This document shows, piece by piece, positions 34,415 to 42,917 of a DNA stretch of 64,000 nucleotides; within the stretch, counting starts at the first letter, position 1; every line of letters begins with the position of its first letter. The stretch spans positions 1,798,001 through 1,862,000 of the forward strand of contig NZ_JARVSM010000001.1 of assembly GCF_030209175.1 (NCBI RefSeq), read 5' to 3'. Below the pieces are notes generated by a model. The model made no database searches. It saw nothing but the letters and a program-made list of their open reading frames with translations, and had not been told where the DNA came from. This DNA is from Pseudomonas sp. efr-133-TYG-5. GTDB lineage: Bacteria; Pseudomonadota; Gammaproteobacteria; Pseudomonadales; Pseudomonadaceae. The position numbers and the translations under genes were made by a program.

Positions 34415-34573
34415 CGCCTAGTCTGGAGCCGGGTAACATTTCGCCCCCCGAGGACAAAGTCTTCTGCCGACGAACGGATTCATAGCGGTATTCGAATGTG
34501 CGATGCTCAATCAAGCCAGCCTGGCGGTATCAGGCTCGCTATACTGGCTGAACAGTGACATCAAGGTGCCGAG

Positions 34574-34744
34574 ATGGAAAAGCTGAGTTTAACCGCCAAA
34601 AAGACATGGTTCGCCCGCTACCGCAAAACCAATTTCGCGGCGAGTCTGCGTCTGGAGGGTTTCGTGCCCTCTCCTTGCGAGGGTGATATCAAGCTGCCCA
34701 GCAGAGAAGCAGCCTTGAGGGCTGTACGGCGCATAAAAGCTTGA
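34574..34744 (+). CDS. yhfG: YhfG-family antitoxin of Fic
   Basis: A 56-aa protein, MEKLSLTAKKTWFARYRK start, with 'NFAASLRLEGF' at residues 20-30. This matches E. coli YhfG ([25 protein letters not shown]), the small partner encoded in front of fic. Its inhibitory helix is expected to place a Ser/Glu motif near the Fic active site and block AMPylation; that mode is known for class I Fic antitoxins and inferred here. The stop codon overlaps the fic start by 4 bases, so translation is coupled. Low-GC codons (tta, ata, aga, agg) set it apart from its neighbours. Confidence 0.85.
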   Translation: MEKLSLTAKKTWFARYRKTNFAASLRLEGFVPSPCEGDIKLPSREAALRAVRRIKA

Positions 34745-35352
34745 GGGACGATAAATACGGTGCCGACCAGGCACCGGATTGCTATCCCGGCACTGATGTT
34801 CTTATCAATTCGCTCAACTTGCGCAATGCTGAAGATCTCGAGGAAGCAGAACGCTACATCAACGAAGTAGCAGCTACACGGCTGGAGTTCATCCTGCCTC
34901 CGTACAGCCTCGCCACCTTGAAACAAGTGCATCGCAGTTTATTCGAGAATATTTACCCTTGGGCCGGTGAAATTCGAACACTGGCCATCAGCAAAGGCAC
35001 TACCCGATTCTGCAGCCCCGAGTTCATAGAGCGAGAAGTCGAACGAGAATTCTCGAAAATGGCTGCCGCCGACTGGTTCGAAGGCTACCCTCGAGAGCAA
35101 CTGGCCTCATGTATTGCTCAGTCCTATGGAACACTCAATGTCGCTCACCCTTTCCGGGAGGGCAATGGCCGAACCCAGCGCATCGTCTTCGAATACATCA
35201 TCTTCAACGCAGGCTATCTGGTCGACTGGGATTCGATCGAGCGCCAGGAGTGGATCGATGCCTGTATCCATTCCTATCACGGCGATGACGAGCCTTTGGT
35301 TAAAATCTTCAATCGCTGTATAGGTTTCTCACTCGCCGAAGTGGATTTCTGA
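34741..35352 (+). CDS. fic: Fic-family AMP transferase toxin
   Basis: A 203-aa Fic protein beginning at TTG 34741, inside the antitoxin stop. The active-site motif HPFREGNGRTQR (about residues 138-149) is intact, with the catalytic His, the acidic Glu and both arginines. 'FENIYPWAGEIRTLAISKG' and 'RFCSPEFIE' are the typical flap and helix segments. In P. fluorescens 2P24 a similar Fic-1/AntF pair AMPylates DNA gyrase and stops growth; the same target is likely here. Codon use is poorer in GC than flanking genes, suggesting acquisition. Confidence 0.92.
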   Translation: MRDDKYGADQAPDCYPGTDVLINSLNLRNAEDLEEAERYINEVAATRLEFILPPYSLATLKQVHRSLFENIYPWAGEIRTLAISKGTTRFCSPEFIEREVEREFSKMAAADWFEGYPREQLASCIAQSYGTLNVAHPFREGNGRTQRIVFEYIIFNAGYLVDWDSIERQEWIDACIHSYHGDDEPLVKIFNRCIGFSLAEVDF

Positions 35353-35440
35353 GCGCCCACAATCGCGACTCGCACTGAACTTTCCCCCCCGAGAAACCCT
35401 CAACCGGTTAACCCGCCTTAACCGGAACTGAGGCCATCCC

Positions 35441-35716
35441 ATGAAAACCCTGATCAAGCTCACCCTCGCCGTCACCCTGGCCTGTGCCCTGCCCGCCTGG
35501 GCCTGTACGCCTGAGGAAGCCACCGCCAAGCGTGAACAACTGGCCAAGGAAGTCTCGAAACTCACCGAGCAGAACCCGGCCAAGGCCAAGGAAATCAATG
35601 CCGAATTGCAAAAAATGGACCTCGGTACGGCCAGCGCGGATTTGCCGGACAAGTGCCAGTTGATTGATCAGCGCCTGAAAGAACTGAATTCGGCGGAGAA
35701 GAAAACCGAGGGTTAG
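35441..35716 (+). CDS. Small periplasmic protein
   Basis: A 91-aa exported protein. MKTLIKLTLAVTLACALPAWA is a clear signal peptide, cut before CTPEEATAKREQ. The mature 70 residues are helical, rich in Lys, Glu and Ala (a likely coiled coil) with two cysteines (ACTPEE and DKCQL) that may form a disulfide. GAGG lies before the ATG. I do not recognise a named family. The hairpin downstream suggests a single-gene unit. Confidence 0.75.
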   Translation: MKTLIKLTLAVTLACALPAWACTPEEATAKREQLAKEVSKLTEQNPAKAKEINAELQKMDLGTASADLPDKCQLIDQRLKELNSAEKKTEG

Positions 35717-35745
35717 TCAGCGCAATCGCACATTGCAGCTTGCGG

Positions 35746-35794
35746 CAGCTCCTACAGAGATCGGTGTAGGAGCTGCAGCAGGCTGCGAGCTTTT
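35746..35794 (+). terminator. Possible terminator after the small periplasmic gene
   Basis: Arms cagctcctaca and tgtaggagctg (perfect 11 bp) flank an 8-base loop; a second inverted pair, 'gcagcttgc' / 'gcaggctgcgagc', surrounds it and ends in TTTT. A terminator role is likely, though the T-tract is short and offset. Confidence 0.45.
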
Positions 35795-35976
35795 GTCTAC
35801 AAAAATGCACTAGTGCATTTATTGTATTGCACAAATGCATATTCATACTAAGGTTACGTTGAGCACGAAGATCGGCATCGTTCATCGAAGATGAAAACCC
35901 TTAACCACCGATCGCTCGGCAACACCGCAACGCACACACAAGCTGGACGCTTGTTTTCACTCATGGAGGATTGAAA

Positions 35977-36558
35977 ATGTTGACCCAAAAAGCTACACCT
36001 ACCGCCGACCATACGCTGCCAGCGTGCCTGATCGATCATCTGCTCGACCCGCAACTGGTCGACACCCAGGCCACGGCGGCACCTGCTCCGGCCGCCGCCA
36101 GCCTCAATTTCAGCATGCAGCGCCAGACCCAGAGCAACTGGTGCTGGGCCGCGGTTTCCGCTTCGGTCGGCAACTATTACGGCACCGGTTCCTGGACCCA
36201 GTGCGGTGTCGCCAGTGCCGCGCTGGATCGCAACTGCTGCAATCAGGCAGGGCCGTGCAACGTCTATGGCTATCTGGACACCGCGCTGCGCATCACCCGC
36301 AGTTTCAACGGCATGAATCAGGGCTCGCTGCAGATGTCGGCGATCCAGAATCAGATCAACATGGGCCGCCCGGTCGGCCTGCGCTGCGCCTGGTACGGCG
36401 GCGGTGCGCACTTCCTGACGATCTATGGCACCAACGGCAATAACCTGCTGGTCGCCGACTCGATCTACGGCTACTCGACCCGCGCGCTGAATTCATTCCC
36501 CGGTTCGTACAACGGCGGCGGCAACTGGACCAACACTTACTTCACCGCCAGGAACTAG
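35977..36558 (+). CDS. Papain-like cysteine protease (C70/C39-like)
   Basis: A 193-aa protein with a complete papain-type triad in linear order: Cys56 in 'QSNWCWAAVSASV', His145 in 'GGGAHFLTIYG' and Asp161 in 'VADSIYG'. Gln50/Gln52 would supply the oxyanion hole. The pattern is that of AvrRpt2-type (C70) and related proteases. The first 45 residues carry no signal peptide and end in a Pro/Ala linker, like a leader or targeting region. The start at 35977 has GGAGG 7 bases upstream. Nine cysteines, several clustered (NCCNQAGPC), are unusual for a cytoplasmic protein and suggest an exported or metal-binding domain. It forms a two-gene unit with the next gene. Confidence 0.8.
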   Translation: MLTQKATPTADHTLPACLIDHLLDPQLVDTQATAAPAPAAASLNFSMQRQTQSNWCWAAVSASVGNYYGTGSWTQCGVASAALDRNCCNQAGPCNVYGYLDTALRITRSFNGMNQGSLQMSAIQNQINMGRPVGLRCAWYGGGAHFLTIYGTNGNNLLVADSIYGYSTRALNSFPGSYNGGGNWTNTYFTARN

Positions 36559-36570
36559 GAGGGCGACATC

Positions 36571-37170
36571 ATGCAACTGACTTATCCGAAGGCGCCCGCC
36601 AATGGCGTGCAGACCCTGCGCCCGGCCCTGCAAGCCGCCCTGCACACCCAGGGTTTGGCCAATACTCGCCCGTTCGCCAACCTTGCACCGAGCAAGATCA
36701 GCCTCAGCGCGGCCTATCGCGGCTACTCGCTGACCCTCGATGACCTGAGCCAGGGCCATGGCCTGTCAGCCGCGCGGCTGGGCGACTGGCATTACCTGGT
36801 GTTCGCCGACGGCGTGAGCATTGCCGACGCGCAACTGGCCAACGTCCGTGGGCATGTCGAATTCGCCTCGTTGAACCACGGGACGATGGCCGCCGCCACC
36901 GTCGATGCGCTGAAACTGGCCGAACAATCGGCGCAGTTGCACGGCAAAACCGTGGAAATGCGCGTGCTGTTCATTTCCGCACTGCACGTCGTGGCGATCT
37001 GGCTGCATGCGGCGGATGAGGACGTGCTGATCCCGATCGCGCCGACGCCCCAGGCCCTCGCGCCCACCCAGTTGTACAGCGAGGCCGCACTGCTGGGCCG
37101 GCTGCAAGCGGCGGCGGCCTCGGCCAGACAGCGCTTCGACGCCGACACCACTGGCCTGCTGGGAAGCTGA
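36571..37170 (+). CDS. Unrecognised 199-aa partner of the papain-like protease
   Basis: I do not recognise a family. The start lies 12 bases after the protease stop, with AGGAGG upstream, so it is translated from the same mRNA. There is no signal peptide, no membrane helix and no cysteine. The sequence reads as alternating strands and helices: 'SLTLDDLSQGHGL', 'HYLVFADGVSIADAQLANVRGHVEF', 'VEMRVLFISALHVVAIWLHA' and a helical Ala-rich tail. Such an arrangement could be an inhibitor/immunity protein, a chaperone or a substrate of the protease. A strong terminator follows. The operon structure is seen; the role is open. Confidence 0.6.
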   Translation: MQLTYPKAPANGVQTLRPALQAALHTQGLANTRPFANLAPSKISLSAAYRGYSLTLDDLSQGHGLSAARLGDWHYLVFADGVSIADAQLANVRGHVEFASLNHGTMAAATVDALKLAEQSAQLHGKTVEMRVLFISALHVVAIWLHAADEDVLIPIAPTPQALAPTQLYSEAALLGRLQAAAASARQRFDADTTGLLGS

Positions 37171-37184
37171 GCCACGCCAGGCAT

Positions 37185-37216
37185 AAAAAAACCCGGACAC
37201 TGTCCGGGTTTTTTCT
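37185..37216. terminator. Bidirectional terminator
   Basis: The hairpin acccggaca / tgtccgggt is flanked by seven A residues on one side and six T residues on the other, so it works for the protease/partner unit (plus) and the DEAD-box helicase gene (minus). Confidence 0.95.
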
Positions 37217-37232
37217 GCCTGCCTGAAACGCC

Positions 37233-38573
37233 TTACTCAGCCGCTGGGGCTGCCGGCTTGCGGCGCTTGAGCGGGGCCATGCCGTCGCTGCTCACCAGCG
37301 AGTCAGGCTTGGGCCGGTTGGCGCTCTTGCGCTTGGTCGGGGTCTTGGCGGCGGCTTTTTTCTTGTCGCCCTTGGCGTCGGTCTTTTTCTTCTTCACGCC
37401 GACGGCTTTGCCCGAGGCCTTGACCTTCTTCGGCCCGCTGTAGGTGCCTTTGACTTCCTTGATGGTGCGACGCTCGAAGCTCTGCTTGAGGTAGCGCTCG
37501 ATGCTCGACATCAGGTTCCAGTCGCCGTGGCAGATCAGCGAGATCGCCAGACCGTCGTTGCCAGCGCGGCCGGTACGACCGATACGGTGCACGTATTCGT
37601 CGCCGCTGCGCGGCATGTCGAAGTTGATCACCAGATCCAGGCCATCTACGTCCAGACCCCGGGCTGCGACATCGGTCGCCACCAGGATCTTCACGCCGCC
37701 CTGCTTCAGACGATCGATCGCCAGTTTGCGATCCTTCTGGTCTTTCTCGCCGTGCAGCACGAACGCCTTGTACTCCTGAGCCACGAGGCGGCCGTAGATG
37801 CGGTCGGCCATGGCCCGGGTGTTGGTGAAGACGATGGCCTTCTGGTAGGTCTCGTTGGCCAGCAGCCAGTTGACGATCTGTTCTTTGTGCTGGTTGTGGT
37901 CGGCGGTGATGATCTGCTGACGGGTGGTGTCGTTCAGCTGGCTGACCGCATTGAGCTGCAGGTGCTCAGGGTTGTTCAGGACCTTGGCGACCATCTCGCG
38001 CAGGCCGGAACCGCCGGTGGTGGCGGAGAACAGCATGGTCTGCTGGCGGTTCGGGCATTCATCGACCAGGCGCTGCACGTCTTCGGCGAAGCCCATGTCG
38101 AGCATGCGGTCGGCTTCGTCGAGCACCAGCACTTCGACTTCCTTGAGGTCGAGGTTGCCGGCATTGAGCTGCTCGATCATGCGCCCCGGGGTGCCGATGA
38201 GGATGTCCGGCACCTTGCGCAGCATCGCCGCTTGCACCTTGAAGTCTTCGCCGCCGGTGATCAGGCCGGACTTGATGAAGGTGAACTGCGAGAAGCGCTC
38301 GACTTCCTTCAGGGTCTGCTGAGCCAGCTCGCGGGTCGGCAGCAGGATCAGGGTCTTGATGCTCACGCGAATCTTCGCCGGGCCGATCAGGCGATTGAGG
38401 ATCGGCAGGACAAAAGCGGCGGTCTTGCCGCTACCGGTTTGCGCCGTCACCCGCAGGTCACGCCCCTGGAGGGCCAGCGGAATGGCCGCTGCCTGCACCG
38501 GCGTTGGCTCGACAAATTTCAGCTCGGCCACGGCTTTGAGCAGGCGTTCGTGCAGGGCGAATTGGGAAAACAC
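37233..38573 (-). CDS. DEAD-box ATP-dependent RNA helicase
   Basis: A 446-aa helicase. The GTG start at 38573 has GAGGT 7 bases upstream; the longer frame adds an unrelated N-terminus. Motifs in order: Q motif 'FVEPTPVQAAAIP', Walker A AQTGSGKT, PTREL, TPGR, VLDEADRML, SAT, 'ATDVAARGLD' and HRIGRTGRAG. The last 65 residues are very rich in Lys, Arg, Ala and Pro, a typical RNA-binding tail. It belongs to the SrmB/RhlE-like group of RNA helicases used in ribosome assembly or mRNA turnover; the exact paralogue cannot be fixed. Confidence 0.9.
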   Translation of the reverse strand: MFSQFALHERLLKAVAELKFVEPTPVQAAAIPLALQGRDLRVTAQTGSGKTAAFVLPILNRLIGPAKIRVSIKTLILLPTRELAQQTLKEVERFSQFTFIKSGLITGGEDFKVQAAMLRKVPDILIGTPGRMIEQLNAGNLDLKEVEVLVLDEADRMLDMGFAEDVQRLVDECPNRQQTMLFSATTGGSGLREMVAKVLNNPEHLQLNAVSQLNDTTRQQIITADHNQHKEQIVNWLLANETYQKAIVFTNTRAMADRIYGRLVAQEYKAFVLHGEKDQKDRKLAIDRLKQGGVKILVATDVAARGLDVDGLDLVINFDMPRSGDEYVHRIGRTGRAGNDGLAISLICHGDWNLMSSIERYLKQSFERRTIKEVKGTYSGPKKVKASGKAVGVKKKKTDAKGDKKKAAAKTPTKRKSANRPKPDSLVSSDGMAPLKRRKPAAPAAE

Positions 38574-38764
38574 GGGTGCTACCTCGAAGATATGCAAAAA
38601 AACAGCTGCATAGGTTACCGGTTTCGCGCGCTCAGGCCGAGTTTCTTTATACAAACGGACGCAATCAGTGGCTTTTTTGTTGCGCGATTTGTCTCCAACG
38701 GTAATACACAGCGTCTTAAATGCTCTAATCGCCCATTGCGTCTTACAGAAGAATCGTTGCTCTT

Positions 38765-40063
38765 ATGGATTTCAAACAGCTCTGGCTCAACGCCCAGGAC
38801 CTCTGGGGCACCCTTGAACAGCATCCCCTCCTGCAATCCGGCCTGGCGCTGATCCTGCTGCTGGTGATCGCCCTGGTCCTCGGACGAGTGGCGCGCTACC
38901 TGATCCTGCATGCCAGTCGCATGCTCGGCCGCCAACCGGCGCTGCACTGGATCAACGACTTTCGTCACAACAAGGTGTTCCAGCGCCTGGCGCAGATGAC
39001 GCCGTCACTGGTGATCCAGTTCGGCCTGCACCTGGTGCCGGAGCTGAGCAAGACCGCGATGCTGTTCCTCAGCAATGTCGCCCTGGCGTTCACCATTCTG
39101 TTTCTGCTGCTCTCGGTCAGCGCCCTGCTCAACGCCCTGCTGGACATCTACGCGCGCACCGAACACGCCCGCACCCGCTCGATCAAGGGCTACGTGCAAC
39201 TGACGAAAATGGTCCTGTACGTGTTCGGCGCGATCATCATCGTCGCCACCCTGATCGACCGTTCGCCGCTGTTGCTGCTGTCCGGTCTGGGTGCGATGTC
39301 GGCGGTGATCCTGTTGGTCTACAAGGACACCCTGCTGTCGTTCGTGGCCAGCGTGCAACTGACCAGCAACGACATGCTGCGGGTCGGCGACTGGATCGAA
39401 ATGCCCCAGGTCGGCGCCGATGGCGACGTGGTCGACATCACTCTGCACACGGTCAAGGTGCAGAACTTCGACAAGACCATCGTCTCGATCCCCACCTGGC
39501 GGCTGATGTCCGAGTCGTTCAAGAACTGGCGCGGCATGCAGCAGTCCGGCGGGCGCCGGATCAAGCGCAGCCTGTTCATAGACGCCAGCGGCGTGCGCTT
39601 CATTCGCGACGACGAGGAGCAAAAGCTGTCCCAGGTGCACCTGCTGACCGACTACATGAGCCGCAAGAAAGCCGAACTCAAGGCGTGGAACGAGGCCCAG
39701 GGCAACGTCGCGGCGATGTCGGCCAACCGCCGGCGCATGACCAACATCGGCACGTTCCGCGCCTATGCCCTGGCCTATCTGAAGAGCCACCCGGAGATCC
39801 AGCCGAACATGACCTGCATGGTCCGCCAGATGCAGACCACGGCCCAGGGAATTCCGCTGGAGATCTACTGCTTCACCCGCACCACGGCGTGGGCCGATTA
39901 CGAGCGCATTCAGGGCGATATTTTCGATTACCTGCTGGCGGTGCTGCCGGAGTTCGGGTTGAGCCTGTATCAGCAGCCGAGCGGCGGGGATTTGCGTTCC
40001 GGGATACTGCCGGCAGTCCTCGGTGCGAGCCATATTCCGGAAGCCGAAAAACATCTTATGTAA
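38765..40063 (+). CDS. MscS-family mechanosensitive channel, YbdG-like
   Basis: A 432-aa inner-membrane protein. Four or five hydrophobic helices cover residues 20-190; the pore-lining region reads 'LLLLSGLGAMSAVILLVYKDTLLSF', followed by the soluble beta domain 'QLTSNDMLRVGDWIEMP' and 'FDKTIVSIPTWRLM'. This order and length match E. coli YbdG (MscM) rather than the shorter MscS. It would open under membrane tension during osmotic downshock. No clear ribosome-binding site precedes the ATG. It is divergent from the DEAD-box gene. Confidence 0.87.
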   Translation: MDFKQLWLNAQDLWGTLEQHPLLQSGLALILLLVIALVLGRVARYLILHASRMLGRQPALHWINDFRHNKVFQRLAQMTPSLVIQFGLHLVPELSKTAMLFLSNVALAFTILFLLLSVSALLNALLDIYARTEHARTRSIKGYVQLTKMVLYVFGAIIIVATLIDRSPLLLLSGLGAMSAVILLVYKDTLLSFVASVQLTSNDMLRVGDWIEMPQVGADGDVVDITLHTVKVQNFDKTIVSIPTWRLMSESFKNWRGMQQSGGRRIKRSLFIDASGVRFIRDDEEQKLSQVHLLTDYMSRKKAELKAWNEAQGNVAAMSANRRRMTNIGTFRAYALAYLKSHPEIQPNMTCMVRQMQTTAQGIPLEIYCFTRTTAWADYERIQGDIFDYLLAVLPEFGLSLYQQPSGGDLRSGILPAVLGASHIPEAEKHLM

Positions 40064-40073
40064 AGCCACAAAA

Positions 40074-40166
40074 CCTGTGGGAGCGGGCTTGCCCGCGATG
40101 AGGGATTGTCAGCAACAAATTCGTTGACTGACACTCCGCCATCGCGGGCAAGCCCGCTCCCACAGG
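40074..40166. repeat. REP pair
   Basis: Arms 'cctgtgggagcgggcttgcc' and 'gggcaagcccgctcccacag' are separated by about 45 bases between two converging gene ends. It is of the 'gggcaagcccgc' subtype, as at 16524. Confidence 0.9.
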
Positions 40167-40193
40167 GGTGGCATTCAGTTCAGAAGTAACGGG

Positions 40194-40838
40194 CTATTTG
40201 ACCTGCCGCTGAGGGGCCTTGTGCACCATGGTGTAGGCGTAATCGACGCCCATGCCGTACGCGCCGCTGTGTTCCAGCACCAGTTCCATGACCGCCTCGT
40301 ACGTGTCTTTGTGTGCCCAGTCACGCTGGAACTCGAGCAGCACCTGCTGCCAGGTCACCGGTACGGCGCCCGCCTGAATCATCCGTTGTACCGACATGTC
40401 GTGGGCTTCCTTGCTGGTACCGCCCGAGGCGTCGGTGACGATGTACACCTCGTAGCCTTCGGCCAGGGCTTCCAGCGCCGGGAAGGTCAGGCAGACCTCG
40501 GTCCACAGCGCGGCGATGATCAGTTTCTTGCGCCCGGTAGCCTTCACCGCGTCAACCAGTGCCTTGTCTTCCCAGGAGTTCATCGAGGTGCGCTCGATCG
40601 GCTTCTGCTCAGGGTGTACCGCCAGCAACTCCGGCCAGATGTAGCCGCTGAAGCTTTCGGTTTCGACCGAGGTATAGATGGTCGGCACGTTGAAGATTTT
40701 CGCTGCCTTGGTCAGGCCGACGGTGTTGTTCTTCAAGGTCTGACGATCGATCGACTGCACGCCGAACGCCATTTGCGGCTGGTGGTCGATCAGGATCAGG
40801 GCGGAGTTGGTTGGGTTGAGCAGTTCACGGATAGACAT
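40194..40838 (-). CDS. ycaC: YcaC-like cysteine hydrolase
   Basis: A 214-aa cytoplasmic enzyme of the isochorismatase superfamily. The catalytic triad positions fit YcaC: Asp in 'LILIDHQPQM', Lys in 'TGRKKLIIAALW' and the nucleophile Cys in 'TEVCLTFPALEALAEGYEVY'. AAGGAA lies before ATG 40838; a longer frame from 40883 has no site. Family members hydrolyse amides of unknown identity. It is divergent from a LysR gene, with a short shared promoter region, and is probably controlled by it. Confidence 0.85.
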   Translation of the reverse strand: MSIRELLNPTNSALILIDHQPQMAFGVQSIDRQTLKNNTVGLTKAAKIFNVPTIYTSVETESFSGYIWPELLAVHPEQKPIERTSMNSWEDKALVDAVKATGRKKLIIAALWTEVCLTFPALEALAEGYEVYIVTDASGGTSKEAHDMSVQRMIQAGAVPVTWQQVLLEFQRDWAHKDTYEAVMELVLEHSGAYGMGVDYAYTMVHKAPQRQVK

Positions 40839-40978
40839 GGCGCGTTCCTTTTGATGTCGATTCAGAAATTTCGATTGGGTCATGGGTGAGTCGAGTGGCT
40901 TGCCGTCTTCGGCGTTGTTGTCTCGGCTTGGATGTCACTTTAGGGGCTGGCGGATAAAGGGACAATTACCTAAAATCG

Positions 40979-40993
40979 AGAATCATTGATTCT
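40979..40993. promoter_or_regulatory. Perfect palindrome in the ycaC/LysR control region
   Basis: The 15 bases agaatca-t-tgattct form a perfect inverted repeat 16-30 bases before the LysR start. A -10-like taaaat lies at 40971-40976, so a protein bound here would sit at or just past the transcription start and repress the LysR gene. A 12-base direct repeat (aaagggacaatt/c) lies at 40956-40967 and 40997-41008, the second copy supplying the ribosome-binding site. Confidence 0.5.
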
Positions 40994-41008
40994 AAAAAAG
41001 GGACAATC

Positions 41009-41905
41009 ATGGATCGCATCGAATGCATGCGCGCCTTCGTCGTAACGGTCGGCGAGAACGGTTTCGCCGCTGCGGCGCGGGCCATGGATGTGCCACGCTC
41101 GAAGGTCAGTAAACAGATTCAGGCACTGGAAGAAGCCATCGGCGTGCAGCTGCTGCAACGCACCACCCGCAGCCTGCACCTGACCGAGGCCGGTGCCGAG
41201 TATTTCGAAGCGGCGCGCGAAGTCATCGCCGCGCTGGACGAAGCCGAGCAGCGGGCCCGCGACGGTATCGGCGAGTTGCGTGGTGTGTTGCGCGTCAATG
41301 CGCCGATGTCATTCGGCCTGCGGCGGCTGGGCAAACTGATTCCGCTGTTCCATGAACAGCACCCGAATATCGAGCTGCAACTGGTGCTCAGCGATCAGCA
41401 GGTCGATCCGGTACGCGGCGGTTTCGACGTGACCATCCGCATCGCCAGCCTGCCCGACTCGACCATGATCGCCCGGCAACTGGCACCGGCGCCGCGGATC
41501 ATGGTCGCCTCCCCGGCTTACCTCGAACGCGCAGGCACGCCGCAGACCCCGCAGGATCTGCGCAGCCACCAGTGCCTGAACTACGGCTATCTGCAGAGTG
41601 GCGTCAGCCTGCAACTGTGCAATGGCAAGGAGACGCAACGGGTCAACGTCACCGGCCCGCTGCACGCCAACAACGGCGATCTGCTCGCGCAAGCGGCGGA
41701 GGCCGGCATGGGCATTGCGCTGCTGCCGGATTTCATCGTCGAGGAGGCACTGGCGGCCGGTCGCCTGGTGCCGGTGCTGTGCGAATGGCAGGCACCGGCG
41801 ATCAGCATCAACGCCGTGTATTCGTCAGCGCGGCGGGTGCCGCAGAAGACCCGGGCGTTTATCGAGTTTCTGGTGACGCAACTGGCCGGATCCCCAAGCG
41901 ACTGA
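41009..41905 (+). CDS. LysR-family regulator
   Basis: A 298-aa LysR-type regulator with the winged helix at residues 1-60 ('MRAFVVTVGENGFAAAARAM', 'PRSKVSKQIQALEEAIG') and a periplasmic-binding-like effector domain (LLPDFIVEEALAAGRLVPVL). AGGG lies before the ATG within a repeated word. It is divergent from the YcaC-like hydrolase and converges with the EamA gene at its 3' end, overlapping it by 47 bases. The effector is unknown. Confidence 0.87.
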   Translation: MDRIECMRAFVVTVGENGFAAAARAMDVPRSKVSKQIQALEEAIGVQLLQRTTRSLHLTEAGAEYFEAAREVIAALDEAEQRARDGIGELRGVLRVNAPMSFGLRRLGKLIPLFHEQHPNIELQLVLSDQQVDPVRGGFDVTIRIASLPDSTMIARQLAPAPRIMVASPAYLERAGTPQTPQDLRSHQCLNYGYLQSGVSLQLCNGKETQRVNVTGPLHANNGDLLAQAAEAGMGIALLPDFIVEEALAAGRLVPVLCEWQAPAISINAVYSSARRVPQKTRAFIEFLVTQLAGSPSD

Positions 41906-42731
41906 TCCACACCGCCGCCAGAATCACACTGCCGCCGAGCAACAGCCGGCCCAGTTCCTCGTGCTGGTTCCAGATCAACAGGTTGAGCAACAGGCCCACC
42001 GGCACATGCAGGTTGTTCATCACCGCCAGGGTGCCGCCGTTGACCAGGCACGCGCCTTTGTTCCACCAGTACAGGCCGAGTGCGGTGGAAACCAGGCCGA
42101 GAAACAGCAGCACGCCCCATTGCAATGGCGCTTCGGGCAGGAAATTGGATTTGCCGAACAGCAGGAATGCCGGCAGCGCCACCGCCAGTGCGCCGAGATA
42201 GAAGAAGCCGAAGCGCCGATAATGCGGCAGATTGCTCGGGTACTTCGCCACCAGATGCTTGTACAGCACCTGCCCGGCGGCGTAGGTGAAGTTGGCCAGT
42301 TGCAGCAGCAAGAAGCCCATGAAGAAGTCCGGGTTGATCCGGTCATAGCGAATCACCGCCGCGCCTGCCACCGCCACCAGCGCTGCAATCAGCGCCCACG
42401 GGTTGAAGCGGCGGTTCAGTGCATCTTCGATCAGGGTCACGTGCAACGGCGTAAGGATGGTGAACAGCAGCACTTCCGGCACCGTCAGCACGCGGAAGCT
42501 CAGGTACAGGCAGACGTAGGTCACGCCGAACTGCAACGCACCAATCAGCAGCATGCCGCGCATGAAGCCCGGCTCGACCGAACGCCAGCGCGTCAGCGGA
42601 ATGAACACCAGCCCGGCCAGCACCACGCGCACCAGCACGGCGAAGTAGCTGTCGACGTGCCCGGCCAGGTATTCGCCGATCAGACTGAAGGAAAACGCCT
42701 GGATCAGCGTGACAAAAAGTAGATAGCCCAT
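41859..42731 (-). CDS. EamA-family (DMT) transporter
   Basis: A 290-aa inner-membrane protein with ten predicted helices in two EamA halves (second half from about residue 145, 'FMGFLLLQLANFTYAAGQVLYK'). 'RVVLAGLVFIPLTRWRSVEP' resembles the CarD/biotin-type carboxylate/amine transporter branch. GAGG precedes the ATG. The 3' end overlaps the converging LysR gene by 47 bases. The substrate is unknown. Confidence 0.85.
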   Translation of the reverse strand: MGYLLFVTLIQAFSFSLIGEYLAGHVDSYFAVLVRVVLAGLVFIPLTRWRSVEPGFMRGMLLIGALQFGVTYVCLYLSFRVLTVPEVLLFTILTPLHVTLIEDALNRRFNPWALIAALVAVAGAAVIRYDRINPDFFMGFLLLQLANFTYAAGQVLYKHLVAKYPSNLPHYRRFGFFYLGALAVALPAFLLFGKSNFLPEAPLQWGVLLFLGLVSTALGLYWWNKGACLVNGGTLAVMNNLHVPVGLLLNLLIWNQHEELGRLLLGGSVILAAVWISRLGIRPVASPETR

Positions 42732-42917
42732 GGTCGCCTCGAATTCGAATGGCGGCGACGATAGCGGTTTTTGCTCCGGACCGCGAACCCTCGGACACCC
42801 CGAAACCCTGCGCGGGTACTGTCGAGGGACAGCCGACGGCGATCTTCTTGCACGCGAAAGATCGCCGCGGGCGGCGACGCCTACAAGGGATCAACGTGGA
42901 TCGGTGAAATCGCGGGC
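42732..42917. other. Gene-free leader of the minus-strand EamA gene
   Basis: Together with the terminator this makes a 333-base gap. The segment is GC-rich and folds well: 'cggcgatcttcttgc' pairs with 'gcgaaagatcgccg' around 42836-42874. It looks like a structured leader on the minus strand, ahead of the EamA start, but no riboswitch class is recognisable. No coding signal is present. Confidence 0.35.
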
